64,000 nt of DNA from JAEWWD01 sp964440115 (GTDB lineage Bacteria > Bacillota > Clostridia > Christensenellales > CAG-138), in assembly GCA_964440115.1 (NCBI GenBank), contig CAYTPV010000012.1:1-64000 (forward strand), in the 5' to 3' direction. Made by a program: the position numbers and the translations under genes. The notes beneath the pieces are model-generated. The model was not told the origin of the DNA, did not search any database, and saw nothing but the letters and a program-made list of their open reading frames with translations. How positions within the stretch are numbered: position 1 is the first letter of the stretch; each line of letters starts with the position of its first letter. Of this stretch, positions 25,782 through 33,057 are shown in pieces.

Positions 25782-25832
25782 ATAAGGGCCGGAGCGTACC
25801 CGTGCAACTGCTCGCTGTATTGGCGGGCGCAT

Positions 25833-26182
25833 GGGGGCGAAACTGGTTTCGACGGGGATCGCGGAAATTGGATAAGCGAGCCGCAGGTCCGGACTGCGTA
25901 ATAACTGGAACCTAAACAATAACTGAGAACAATAATTTTGTTCCCGTCGCTGCGTAAGCAGTGACCGTTCGGCTCCGGAGGCCCACGGCCGGTACCCGGG
26001 CGTCATCATCGTGGGGAACCAGCTCGCCTAAGCTTTGCGGCGGGTGGGATTTATGAAGCTACTGAGGCGCTGACCCTGTTGGCGGGGGCTTCGCCAAGGG
26101 AATTCTAAAACACCAAATACGCTCGTAGAAAGTCTGGTGGACGGGTTTTCGGACGGGGGTTCGACTCCCCCCGCCTCCACCA
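25833..26182 (+). ncRNA. ssrA: Transfer-messenger RNA (tmRNA, SsrA)
   Basis: tmRNA rescues stalled ribosomes and tags the nascent protein for proteolysis. The 5' end GGGGGCGAAACTGGTTTCGA and the 3' end GGTTCGACTCCCCCCGCC followed by TCCACCA are diagnostic. The acceptor stem pairs GGGGGCG with CGCCTCC with one G-U pair, and CCA is encoded. The length is 350 bases. The tag frame ends GAG AAC AAT AAT TTT GTT CCC GTC GCT GCG TAA (25925-25957), giving ENNNFVPVAA. No GCN resume codon is present directly before it; ACT or ATA precede. The gene lies downstream of smpB-lysA and is followed by a strong terminator and by repeats of its own 3' end. Confidence 0.96.
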
Positions 26183-26190
26183 TAATGAAA

Positions 26191-26219
26191 AGAGCGCCCA
26201 CAGAATGGGCGCTCTTTTT
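26191..26219 (+). terminator. Terminator of ssrA
   Basis: A perfect 10-bp stem (AGAGCGCCCA / TGGGCGCTCT) with loop CAGAA and a T run. The same stem with another loop reappears at 29805-29830. Confidence 0.92.
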
Positions 26220-26232
26220 ATTATGGTAAAGT

Positions 26233-26378
26233 GGTTCAAGGGAGTCGAACGGGCCGTTAAGAGAACTGTCCGGTGGACAGTTTTTAGGCTCCGGGGCCCT
26301 AAGCGAAGCGAACGGCGCAGCGCGAAGCGCAAGCAAGGAGCGAGAGCGCAAGGCCGACTCCCCCCGCCTCAACCATAA
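26233..26378 (+). repeat. tmRNA-derived repeat element, copy A
   Basis: A 146-base element beginning GGTTCAAGGGAGTCGAAC, the reverse complement of a T-arm-like GTTCGACTCCC. It ends CCGACTCCCCCCGCCTC followed by AACCATAA, a near copy of the tmRNA 3' end at 26160-26185. The ends therefore form an inverted repeat. Inside are a small terminator-like hairpin (CTGTCC GGT GGACAG plus T5, 26266-26285) and a GC-rich run of AGCG/GAGCG units. Copy C at 30761-30891 shares the interior and right end; copy B at 29805-29862 shares only the ssrA terminator and GTGGTTCAAGGGA part. Confidence 0.8.
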
Positions 26379-26381
26379 CGC

Positions 26382-26407
26382 AAAGGCACCCTTCGGGTGC
26401 CTTTTTT
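26382..26407 (+). terminator. Second terminator downstream of ssrA
   Basis: GGCACCC TTC GGGTGCC, extended by flanking A/T pairs, is followed by TTTTTT. It closes repeat copy A and lies between it and the convergent cooS-like gene. Confidence 0.88.
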
Positions 26408-26441
26408 GTTATGATGCGTTATTGCAAAAGCACAACGCCCC

Positions 26442-28391
26442 TTATAATCCCATCTTTTTTCTCTTTGTGATGATGATCGCTTCGATATCATTGGCAACCT
26501 GAACCGGATCATCGCCCAGCATCACTTTGCCCCCAACCAAGCCTTCCACATCCTGCGTCAGCAGTTTGACCAGATTGGGCGCACCTGTGATAAATGGCAC
26601 CGGCGACAAGTGCGTATACGCACCGTAAGCAACAGCAAAAATGCCGTCAATCGTGGCTTTTTGCTCCATCCATTCGGGAGCGGTCACCGCGATGGGAAGA
26701 TCGGATATATCCGCATTCAAATGATCGGCTAAAGCCGTTACCAGCATGGAAATCCGTCCGGTATCGGTGCATGTTCCAAAGCTGAGCACCGGCGGGATAT
26801 TCAATGCTCCGCAGACTGCTTTTAAGCCTTCGCCCGCAAGCTCGATGGCTTCTAGGCTGCATAATCCTGCGACCTCAAGCCCATGGTTTCCGCAGCCTGC
26901 AGCCACAACCAGAATATCGCGCTTAATCAACTGATACGTCAGGTTGACGGTATTCCAGTCATGCGGGCCGTTCCTAAGCGTAGCACAATTGGCCAAGGCG
27001 ACGATTCCCTTGATCTGCCCTTTTGCGATTACGTCAACTAGTACATTCAAATCGTTGCCGATTGCGCCAAGAACCGCTTCCGTGGAGAAACCGGCAATTG
27101 CCTTTTGTATTTTTTTCGGCACCATCGGTTTAACATTGCCATGCCGCTTCTTAAAGTTTTCGATCGCTATTTGGATGCACTTCTCCGCCATTTCATCGGC
27201 CTGCGCCGGATGATACGGCATGGCGTGTTCCAAACCCGGTACGCCGATAATTGTGCTGACGCTGATTAGCGCTATCTGATATTTTTCAGCGTACTGATCG
27301 ATAGCCGGGGGCGAGCAGTTTTCTTCCATGACTAGCGCGTCGACGGTGCCCGTGGCGAGGAACGGTTCAATCGCCAGCCAATTTCCCATGAGCCCGATAA
27401 ACACATCATCCACTTTGAAGCGTTGGAGAAGCTCCTGCCCGGTTTCAATGGAACCTACAATGCGCAGACCTTTCGCCCCGGCTTTTTTTGCCATCTCCTG
27501 ATATTTCGCCTGTTTCGCCTTTTGCAAAGTTGCCACGCCAATCCAGGGCTGATGTCCGTTGAACGCGATATTCACATAATCCGGGTCCATAATGCCCATA
27601 TCCACATTGACTTCGTGGGGCATGGGCGTGCCAAACAGGATATCCTGCGTCATTTCCAGCCCAATCTGCGCGGTATAAATCGTGGACAGCCCTAACCGCA
27701 GCGCCTTTTTTGCAAGGGATACATAATCGCCGTCAACATTGGTCAAACAGCTCGCAATACAGTTTTCGATTTCATGCTTCACGCCAGACGGATATAAATG
27801 AAGGTTCTGCCAAATCGGAATTCTTTTCTTAGGTGCGAATGCTTTGACCATGAGGCTGTCCTGTTCCCCGTCTATGTTCATTTCGTTGATGAGGACTTCC
27901 GCCAGTTGAACGCACAATTGATTGGTTTGCTGGTTTGTATCGATGCCGACTTTCTCACACATGAATTTTAATTTGTCAACATCGGTAATTTGAAAGGAGG
28001 TTTTCCCCTGTCCTGTCGCTTTGAGTGTACGGAAAGCTTCATAGGCGTGGTGGCCGTATGTGGCTGCGCCCATGATATTGTGCATGAGCAGCGTACGCAT
28101 CGCCATTGCATCCGGGCCAATACCGCAGACTCCTTTCACTGCCCCGGTTTTTTCACTGATGCGGCAAGGACCGTGCGTACAAAGCTGACAGCTCATACCT
28201 TCGAGGCAAAATTTGCATCGGATTTTTTCCTGCTCATTCCACCGGGAAAATACGCTGGACAGCCCATCCTGCCGAATGCGAACGAGCATCTCCTCAACGG
28301 AATCATGATAACTGACGCGGCCTTCCGCATTTTCTAGAATTTTCAATGTTATAACATCCTCAATTCTGTTATTTATCACTAGTATTTGCAT
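26442..28391 (-). CDS. CooS-like protein with hybrid-cluster ligand set
   Basis: This 649-residue protein has the full fold of anaerobic carbon monoxide dehydrogenase catalytic subunits. B-cluster cysteines are Cys68, 71, 76 and 89; the D-cluster site is C59-x2-C62 rather than the usual C-x7-C. At the active site His280 (NGHQP), Cys359, Cys469, Cys500, Cys541 and Lys578 are kept. The CO-dehydrogenase cysteine in GMCCTGNE is replaced by Glu316 (GSIETGQE), and Glu576 lies in EWMEQK. His, Glu, four Cys, Glu and Lys is the ligand set of hybrid-cluster protein (hydroxylamine reductase). I recall that CODH-V of Carboxydothermus has a similarly changed cluster and no CO activity. No cooC, cooF or acetyl-CoA synthase genes are nearby. 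It may reduce a nitrogen or oxygen compound rather than oxidise CO. Confidence 0.88.
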   Translation of the reverse strand: MQILVINNRIEDVITLKILENAEGRVSYHDSVEEMLVRIRQDGLSSVFSRWNEQEKIRCKFCLEGMSCQLCTHGPCRISEKTGAVKGVCGIGPDAMAMRTLLMHNIMGAATYGHHAYEAFRTLKATGQGKTSFQITDVDKLKFMCEKVGIDTNQQTNQLCVQLAEVLINEMNIDGEQDSLMVKAFAPKKRIPIWQNLHLYPSGVKHEIENCIASCLTNVDGDYVSLAKKALRLGLSTIYTAQIGLEMTQDILFGTPMPHEVNVDMGIMDPDYVNIAFNGHQPWIGVATLQKAKQAKYQEMAKKAGAKGLRIVGSIETGQELLQRFKVDDVFIGLMGNWLAIEPFLATGTVDALVMEENCSPPAIDQYAEKYQIALISVSTIIGVPGLEHAMPYHPAQADEMAEKCIQIAIENFKKRHGNVKPMVPKKIQKAIAGFSTEAVLGAIGNDLNVLVDVIAKGQIKGIVALANCATLRNGPHDWNTVNLTYQLIKRDILVVAAGCGNHGLEVAGLCSLEAIELAGEGLKAVCGALNIPPVLSFGTCTDTGRISMLVTALADHLNADISDLPIAVTAPEWMEQKATIDGIFAVAYGAYTHLSPVPFITGAPNLVKLLTQDVEGLVGGKVMLGDDPVQVANDIEAIIITKRKKMGL

Positions 28392-28552
28392 AATTTAATG
28401 TTCAGTATGCGTCATTGGCTTTTCGTATTGGGTTAATTCCGTCTCAATGTTTAGGCTTTTTGAAATGTCATGCAAAGATCGATTTGCATCCTGTTCGGTG
28501 AGGGCAGTGAGCTGTTACTACAGGAATATGTTTCAGGCGGGCAACTCCAGTT

Positions 28553-29110
28553 TCAACATCTGCAACCGCGGTCGATTTGTTCTTCCCACCAGCCGAAGGC
28601 CAGTCTGGATTGCACATGTACTTTTCCCGGAGTTAAAAAGAACAGTGCAAAAGAACTTCCCGGAGGAATGATGTACATCCCCTGAAAGTCATGCTTTGTA
28701 AGCGTTTGATTGGGTTCAACCCTACGCGTAAATGTATAAATCCCGCCGATGGGGGTTTTCTGTGTAACATTGCTCGCGCTCATGATGTTTACCCTAGGTT
28801 GAGAAGGAGGAGAGATGGCTTGATTACCTGCTGCAAGATGCCTTGATATCCTTGTTTCTCCGGGAAGTGCGCTGCTTAACCAACCTTCAGCGGTAAAGGG
28901 CTCGTCGGAGAAATTGGAAATTGTATAAGCATTTAAAAACATATTGATATTGGATCCCTTAGGGTTGACCAAAGCGCCCCAAGCGTTATAGCTTCCCCCA
29001 AAATAGATCATATCTGTTTGCCCTAGGAAATATCTACCTAAGTACGAATGATAGACGGCGTCCGATAAAACGACTACCTTTGGGGGCACGTTCTCTTTTA
29101 TATAGTTCAT
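28553..29110 (-). CDS. Conserved protein of unknown function, tandem paralogue 2
   Basis: A 185-residue protein without signal peptide or membrane helix. It shares with its upstream neighbour the blocks SYLGRYFLGQT, FGGSYNAWGALVNP, TISNFSDEPF, NQAISP, IIPPGSSF and WWEEQ, so the two are tandem paralogues. They may belong to the DUF6143 family, a recollection I cannot verify. The repeated beta-rich, Pro/Asn-rich pattern suggests a small structural or coat-like protein, but no function is claimed. GAGGAG precedes the ATG. It lies 31 bases after the paralogue and upstream of the CooS-like gene on the same strand. Confidence 0.75.
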   Translation of the reverse strand: MNYIKENVPPKVVVLSDAVYHSYLGRYFLGQTDMIYFGGSYNAWGALVNPKGSNINMFLNAYTISNFSDEPFTAEGWLSSALPGETRISRHLAAGNQAISPPSQPRVNIMSASNVTQKTPIGGIYTFTRRVEPNQTLTKHDFQGMYIIPPGSSFALFFLTPGKVHVQSRLAFGWWEEQIDRGCRC

Positions 29111-29141
29111 AATCTGTTCTCCTCAACACAAGAAGGCCGTT

Positions 29142-29681
29142 TCAGCATATCTTTTCTTCCCACCAAGTTAAAACGATAGTACCTTGTACGCTTTGCAAAT
29201 CTTGAGATTGCAGGAGTATTGAAAACGTGCCGCCCGGAGGAATAATGATGGACCCCTTATGTGAGTCACTAACAAGGGTAGAGTTTGGTGGGACAATCCT
29301 TCCAAAAATGGTAACACCTTTTGAAAGCGGTTCGCTCAAATTATCCGCATTAAGCATGATGACTTTCGGTTTTGGAGCCGGAGATATGGCCTGATTTGAC
29401 GGAGTTACCGTTGAAGAAGGTTTAGCGTTCCGGGGCGGCCTTGCGTTGAGCCAAATTTCCCCGACAAAGCTTTGAGCTGAAAAATTTGTAATAGTAAAAA
29501 TGTCAAAGTATAAATTGATGCCCGAGTCAATGGGGTTGAAGATACCGCCCCATGCATCCCAGCCATTTCCAAAGTTTAGCAACTCCGTTTGGCCGATGAA
29601 GTACCTCCCCAGCATGGAATTGAAAGCCGGAGTAGTAATATCAACAACCTCCATGGGCATATTTCTAATTCTTTCAGTCAT
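29142..29681 (-). CDS. Conserved protein of unknown function, tandem paralogue 1
   Basis: A 179-residue protein paralogous to the next gene: SMLGRYFIGQTELLNFGNG, AWGGIFNP, TITNFSAQSF, NQAISPAPKPKV, IIPPGGTFS and WWEEK align along the whole length. No signal peptide, cysteine cluster or catalytic motif is visible. AGGAG lies six bases before the ATG at 29681. The 13-base sequence TCTCCTAAACGAA that includes this ribosome site is repeated 57 bases upstream (29688-29700 and 29745-29757), a hint of a past local duplication. It opens a short minus-strand operon with its paralogue. Confidence 0.75.
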   Translation of the reverse strand: MTERIRNMPMEVVDITTPAFNSMLGRYFIGQTELLNFGNGWDAWGGIFNPIDSGINLYFDIFTITNFSAQSFVGEIWLNARPPRNAKPSSTVTPSNQAISPAPKPKVIMLNADNLSEPLSKGVTIFGRIVPPNSTLVSDSHKGSIIIPPGGTFSILLQSQDLQSVQGTIVLTWWEEKIC

Positions 29682-29799
29682 ATCAATTCTCCTAAACGAA
29701 ATTACTTCATGTTATCATAGTATTAATGGCCTTTAATAAACTTGTCTCCTAAACGAATTGTTTGATTAAATACAGAGAATTCGGCTTCCACATGACACA

Positions 29800-29830
29800 A
29801 GAAAAGAGCGCCCAATTCTTTGGGCGCTCT
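29800..29830 (-). terminator. Terminator of the cyclophilin gene, copy of the ssrA terminator
   Basis: The stem AGAGCGCCCA / TGGGCGCTCT is identical to the ssrA terminator at 26191, with loop ATTCTT. On the minus strand it is followed by TTTTCTTG. It lies 77 bases past the cyclophilin stop codon. Confidence 0.85.
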
Positions 29831-29862
29831 CTGTAATTATTGTGGTTCAAGGGAATAAAACG
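29805..29862. repeat. tmRNA-flank repeat, partial copy B
   Basis: The hairpin arms of the ssrA terminator and the following GTGGTTCAAGGGA....AACGG match 26191-26252 in order, then similarity stops. It is evidence that sequence from the ssrA 3' flank was duplicated into this region. Confidence 0.65.
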
Positions 29863-29907
29863 GTCTCCCCATCATCCAGTCGTCAGCCGACTGCGGGATA
29901 CATGCTG

Positions 29908-30552
29908 TTAGTCAACGACTTTGATGGATGTGATCACCGGTTGATTTTCCTTTTCTACCGTCCCGTTGTTATCCACTACCGGCGTATCCGCACATATTTT
30001 ATCGACAATATCCATTCCTTCGGTTACATAGCCGAACGCCGCATATTGGCCGTCCAACTGCGTGCAGTCTTCATGAACAATAAAAAACTGAGAGCTTGCG
30101 CTGTCATAGTCCCTCGAGCGCGCCATAGAGATGGCGCCCCTTGTGTGAGAAAGTGGATTTTCCACGCCGTTTAAAGAAAACTCGCCCTTTATCGTCTTAT
30201 CCGAGCCTCCGGTTCCATTGCCTTTGGGATCGCCGCCCTGAATCATGAAGCCGGACATGATTCTGTGAAAGGTAAGTCCGTCATAGAACCCGGCCTTTGC
30301 GAGGCTGACAAAATTATTGACCGTAATCGGCGCATGAATCCCATCAAGCTCTACAGAAATCGTCCCATAGTTTTTTACGTCTATGGTGATATGATGCACA
30401 GTCCCTGCCGCCGGAGCCTCAGTCCCTGCTGCCGGAGCCTCAGTCGCTGCTGCCGGGGCCTCGCTGGGTTGCTGCACCGGCTCATTCGGTTTCGCGCAGC
30501 CGGCCATAGATACAAGCAATATGCACAGTATCGCGCATACAATCTTTTTCAT
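29908..30552 (-). CDS. Cyclophilin-type peptidyl-prolyl isomerase lipoprotein
   Basis: A 214-residue extracytoplasmic PPIase that speeds cis-trans isomerisation of proline bonds in secreted proteins. The signal peptide ends in VSMAGC (lipidated Cys19). A short EAPAAGT-type repeat linker (three units) follows, then a cyclophilin domain with NFVSLAKAGFYDGLTFHRI, GFMIQGGDPKGNGTGG, ISMARSRDYDSASSQFFI and LDGQYAAFGYVTEGM. The ATG at 30552 is preceded by AGGAGG; an upstream in-frame ATG at 30579 lacks a ribosome site. It is monocistronic between repeat copies B and C. Confidence 0.93.
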   Translation of the reverse strand: MKKIVCAILCILLVSMAGCAKPNEPVQQPSEAPAAATEAPAAGTEAPAAGTVHHITIDVKNYGTISVELDGIHAPITVNNFVSLAKAGFYDGLTFHRIMSGFMIQGGDPKGNGTGGSDKTIKGEFSLNGVENPLSHTRGAISMARSRDYDSASSQFFIVHEDCTQLDGQYAAFGYVTEGMDIVDKICADTPVVDNNGTVEKENQPVITSIKVVD

Positions 30553-30760
30553 CACTATTTCCTCCTGATTAATAAACACATTATACTGGAGAAAACTCAG
30601 AAAAACCAGATTAGTGCAATGATCATATTTGTTTAGCCTGATCGGCGGTAGCAGACTAGTAGAAAAGGCAAAGACCGGAAGCGAGAAACAAAGGATTATT
30701 GATATGTATAGTTACCTATTGATAGAATAAACTAGCTTTTGCAGAACCAATTTATCTACC
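30553..30760. other. Non-coding flank between the cyclophilin gene and repeat copy C
   Basis: AT-rich, without ribosome-site-linked frames. It should contain the cyclophilin promoter on the minus strand, but no clear -35/-10 pair was picked. Confidence 0.4.
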
Positions 30761-30891
30761 GTCGAACAGGGTGGTAAAACTATTCGACTGGCAGTTTTTG
30801 AGCCCCGGGACCCTAAGCGAAGCGAACGGCGCAGCGCAAAGCGCAAGCAAGGAGCGAAAACGCAGTGCCGACTCCCCCGCCTCCGCCATAA
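30761..30891 (+). repeat. tmRNA-derived repeat element, copy C
   Basis: Matches copy A (26233-26378) from GTCGAAC through CCCTAAGCGAAGCGAACGG and GCGCAAGCAAGGAGCG to the right end CCGACTCCCCCGCCTCCG (30868-30885), again a near copy of the tmRNA 3' end. The internal small hairpin is degraded here. With the true ssrA end it brackets about 4.7 kb. Confidence 0.78.
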
Positions 30892-30921
30892 TGTGTTGAG
30901 AAATGATGCATAGCCCTAAAG

Positions 30922-30943
30922 GCCCGCAGATTACGGGCTTTTT
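30922..30943 (+). terminator. Terminator-like hairpin after repeat copy C
   Basis: GCCCG CAGATTA CGGGC followed by TTTTTC. It sits 31 bases past the tmRNA-like end of copy C, as the true ssrA terminator sits past ssrA, and insulates the AraC gene. Confidence 0.6.
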
Positions 30944-31073
30944 CGTGCTCCGAGAGTCTTTGGGGATACGACAATTTCACCAGCTCGCAAGGCGCTTTTG
31001 CAGACAGCAGCGGATGTGATATGAATATGATACAATATCATAAATGAATATTTATGAATAACGGGGGAATATT

Positions 31074-31928
31074 GTGAAGGAGCATTTCAGCTACTTTCTT
31101 GAAACCTTACCAAAAGATATGTACTTAAGGACAAAATCTCACGTTTGTAGGCACTTGGCTATTTTTGAACCTGAAGAATATACGCTTGGAGAAGTGATCT
31201 GTGTAGATGATTACCATTTTCTTCTGTTTTTTTCGGAATCTCCCGTAACCAGGGTGAATGGCTGCGAGTACAAATTAGAAAAAGACGGCCTATTGGTAAT
31301 CCAGCCTTGGCAAGAGGTATACGGCATCCCCTTCGGAAACAGGAAGTACGGCAAATATATGCACATCGCAATAAGGAAAGAATTCTTTATGAAGATAGCC
31401 GCAGAAGCAGCTTGTGGAGATATTTTTGAGTTCAAGCAAATTCAAGGCGTATACAGTACACAGTTGCTGGACTTAGTCGGAAATTTTCAGCGTGAAATGA
31501 TGAATCACGGGGAGACCTATCCTTTGATGATAAAAAGTATCTGCTCGCAGATTGTTTTCCAACTAATTCGCGATTTAAATTGTAAAACAGTAAATAAGAT
31601 GGGCAGGGAAAACAAATATATCAACGTGGCTATGGAGTTTATGGAGAAACATTATAGTGCAAATATCAGTATAAATGATATTTGCAGCCTGATCTATCTA
31701 AGCCCCTGTCATTTTAAACGGGTGTTCAAGGAGTTTACAGGGCAGACGCCATATCAGTATTTGATAGGCATACGCATTGAAAAATCTAAAGAAATATTAA
31801 GGAAAAATGAGCACTCAATTGAGGAAGCCGCAAGACTATGCGGTTTTGTAAACTCAGGACATTTTTCTACTGTATTTAAACGTCATGTAAATATGTCCCC
31901 AACAGAGTTCAAAAAATTAGACGCTTAG
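31074..31928 (+). CDS. AraC-family transcriptional regulator
   Basis: A 284-residue regulator with a cupin-like N-terminal ligand-binding half (VNGCEYKLEKDGLLVIQPWQ) and two C-terminal helix-turn-helix motifs. The first covers NISINDICSLIYLSPCHFKR and the second SIEEAARLCGFVNSGHFSTV, ending in SPTEFKKLD as typical of AraC/XylS proteins. The start is GTG at 31074 after GGGGG. Base composition is lower in GC than the neighbours, compatible with transfer together with the adjacent tmRNA-repeat block. Target and ligand are unknown; the downstream lipoprotein gene is separated by a terminator. Confidence 0.92.
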   Translation: MKEHFSYFLETLPKDMYLRTKSHVCRHLAIFEPEEYTLGEVICVDDYHFLLFFSESPVTRVNGCEYKLEKDGLLVIQPWQEVYGIPFGNRKYGKYMHIAIRKEFFMKIAAEAACGDIFEFKQIQGVYSTQLLDLVGNFQREMMNHGETYPLMIKSICSQIVFQLIRDLNCKTVNKMGRENKYINVAMEFMEKHYSANISINDICSLIYLSPCHFKRVFKEFTGQTPYQYLIGIRIEKSKEILRKNEHSIEEAARLCGFVNSGHFSTVFKRHVNMSPTEFKKLDA

Positions 31929-31937
31929 ACATAAAGA

Positions 31938-31966
31938 CTGCTGATTTACTCGATCAGCAGTTTTTT
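31938..31966 (+). terminator. Terminator of the AraC gene
   Basis: An 8-bp stem (CTGCTGAT / ATCAGCAG) with a 7-base loop is followed by TTTTTT, ten bases past the stop codon. Confidence 0.88.
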
Positions 31967-32101
31967 GTAGCATTCGATATTTTTTGAAAAATAAATGATC
32001 TTTTTAAAAAAATTGAGCATCGGGCTTAATGATAATATGTATTGGAAATTTGAATCTGCTCTTGATAAGTTCGCAAATACTTACTTTGGGGAGTTTATTC
32101 C

Positions 32102-32980
32102 ATGAGAAAACTGGTCTTGCCCTTCTTGTTAATTTTTCTGTTCACCGGCTGCGTAGGCGGCATTGAAGCGCTCAAGCCCGCCCCGTCGCTTTCCACCCCC
32201 ATTCCTTCGCCAAAGAAAACGGCGGAACCCATCCGCATCCAGCCGGAAGAACTCCAGCTTTCGGTCGGCGATACCGCCTCCCTGGTTTGTCAGAGCACAT
32301 CAGGGCAATCCATAAAGGATGTTATATGGATTATTGAGAACGAGAACATCGCAACAATTACGGGGGATGGCACAGTTACAGCTGTCTCAGAAGGCGAAAC
32401 GACCGCCATTGCCGAACGAAAAGGTACCTCAGGTAATCGGGCAACCTGCCCTATCACGGTCGGGGAACAAAAAGCGCTGGTGGCTGCCAACGGGGCGAAG
32501 ATCGAAATCAACGACAAAATCGAAGACTTCATTGCCCAGGACGGTACCAAGTGCGTTATGATCTTTGAAATGCAGTCGGTCACTGAGAACGGTGTTTTCA
32601 AGGGCCAAGCGATGCTGCAGTCCGTCGGTGTGAAGGATGCCGGAAGCGTCTTACCCGCCGTCGGAATGGTTGGGCTTGTTTCAGAGGTGGAGTTTACGCT
32701 TGACCCGGCCGCTTCCGAAGAGCCGCCCACAGTTGAAGTGGGCGACGATGAGTTCACTCTGGCGCCGCTGGTCGATGTGGATTATCGCGGAAGAGGCACC
32801 TTCCGTTTCATTTTGACCGATGTGGGTTTTATGGCTTTGGAAATTGAAGTGGAGGATAAAGATATACTTCTTGAGGTTCCCTTTGAGGTTGTCGTGACAG
32901 GCGACAATGTAGGCATCGGCTTCAGCGCACCGGATGGACAATTTCTCTCCTTCCAGGGGAAGCTCACGCAAAAGCCGTGA
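32102..32980 (+). CDS. Lipoprotein with bacterial Ig-like (BIG2) domain
   Basis: A 292-residue lipoprotein with signal ending LFLFTGC (lipidated Cys at 17) and a short Pro-rich linker. A BIG2-like domain follows near residues 43-120 (IQPEELQLSVGDTASL, NIATITGDGTVTAVSEGETTAIA). The remaining C-terminal 170 residues form an acidic beta-rich region with no recognised motif. It should sit on the outer face of the membrane. GGGGAG lies about 11 bases before the ATG. A second small lipoprotein follows 77 bases later, probably cotranscribed. Confidence 0.8.
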   Translation: MRKLVLPFLLIFLFTGCVGGIEALKPAPSLSTPIPSPKKTAEPIRIQPEELQLSVGDTASLVCQSTSGQSIKDVIWIIENENIATITGDGTVTAVSEGETTAIAERKGTSGNRATCPITVGEQKALVAANGAKIEINDKIEDFIAQDGTKCVMIFEMQSVTENGVFKGQAMLQSVGVKDAGSVLPAVGMVGLVSEVEFTLDPAASEEPPTVEVGDDEFTLAPLVDVDYRGRGTFRFILTDVGFMALEIEVEDKDILLEVPFEVVVTGDNVGIGFSAPDGQFLSFQGKLTQKP

Positions 32981-33057
32981 ACGGCTCGTTACACTGAACC
33001 GCATGATGTGAAAAGCAAACGCACGATATGAATACGAACAAGAAAGGAATATTGATT

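Noticed and set aside
26028..26372. Minus-strand frames with peptides like VEAGGVEPPSENP and WRRGESNPRPKT
   Set aside because: These are the antisense of the tmRNA 3' half and its repeat; such 'GESNPRP' peptides are typical spurious calls over tmRNA and tRNA genes.
26183..30900. Integrase or transposase gene for the ssrA-linked block
   Set aside because: None of the frames there resembles a tyrosine or serine recombinase; the mobile-origin idea rests only on repeats.
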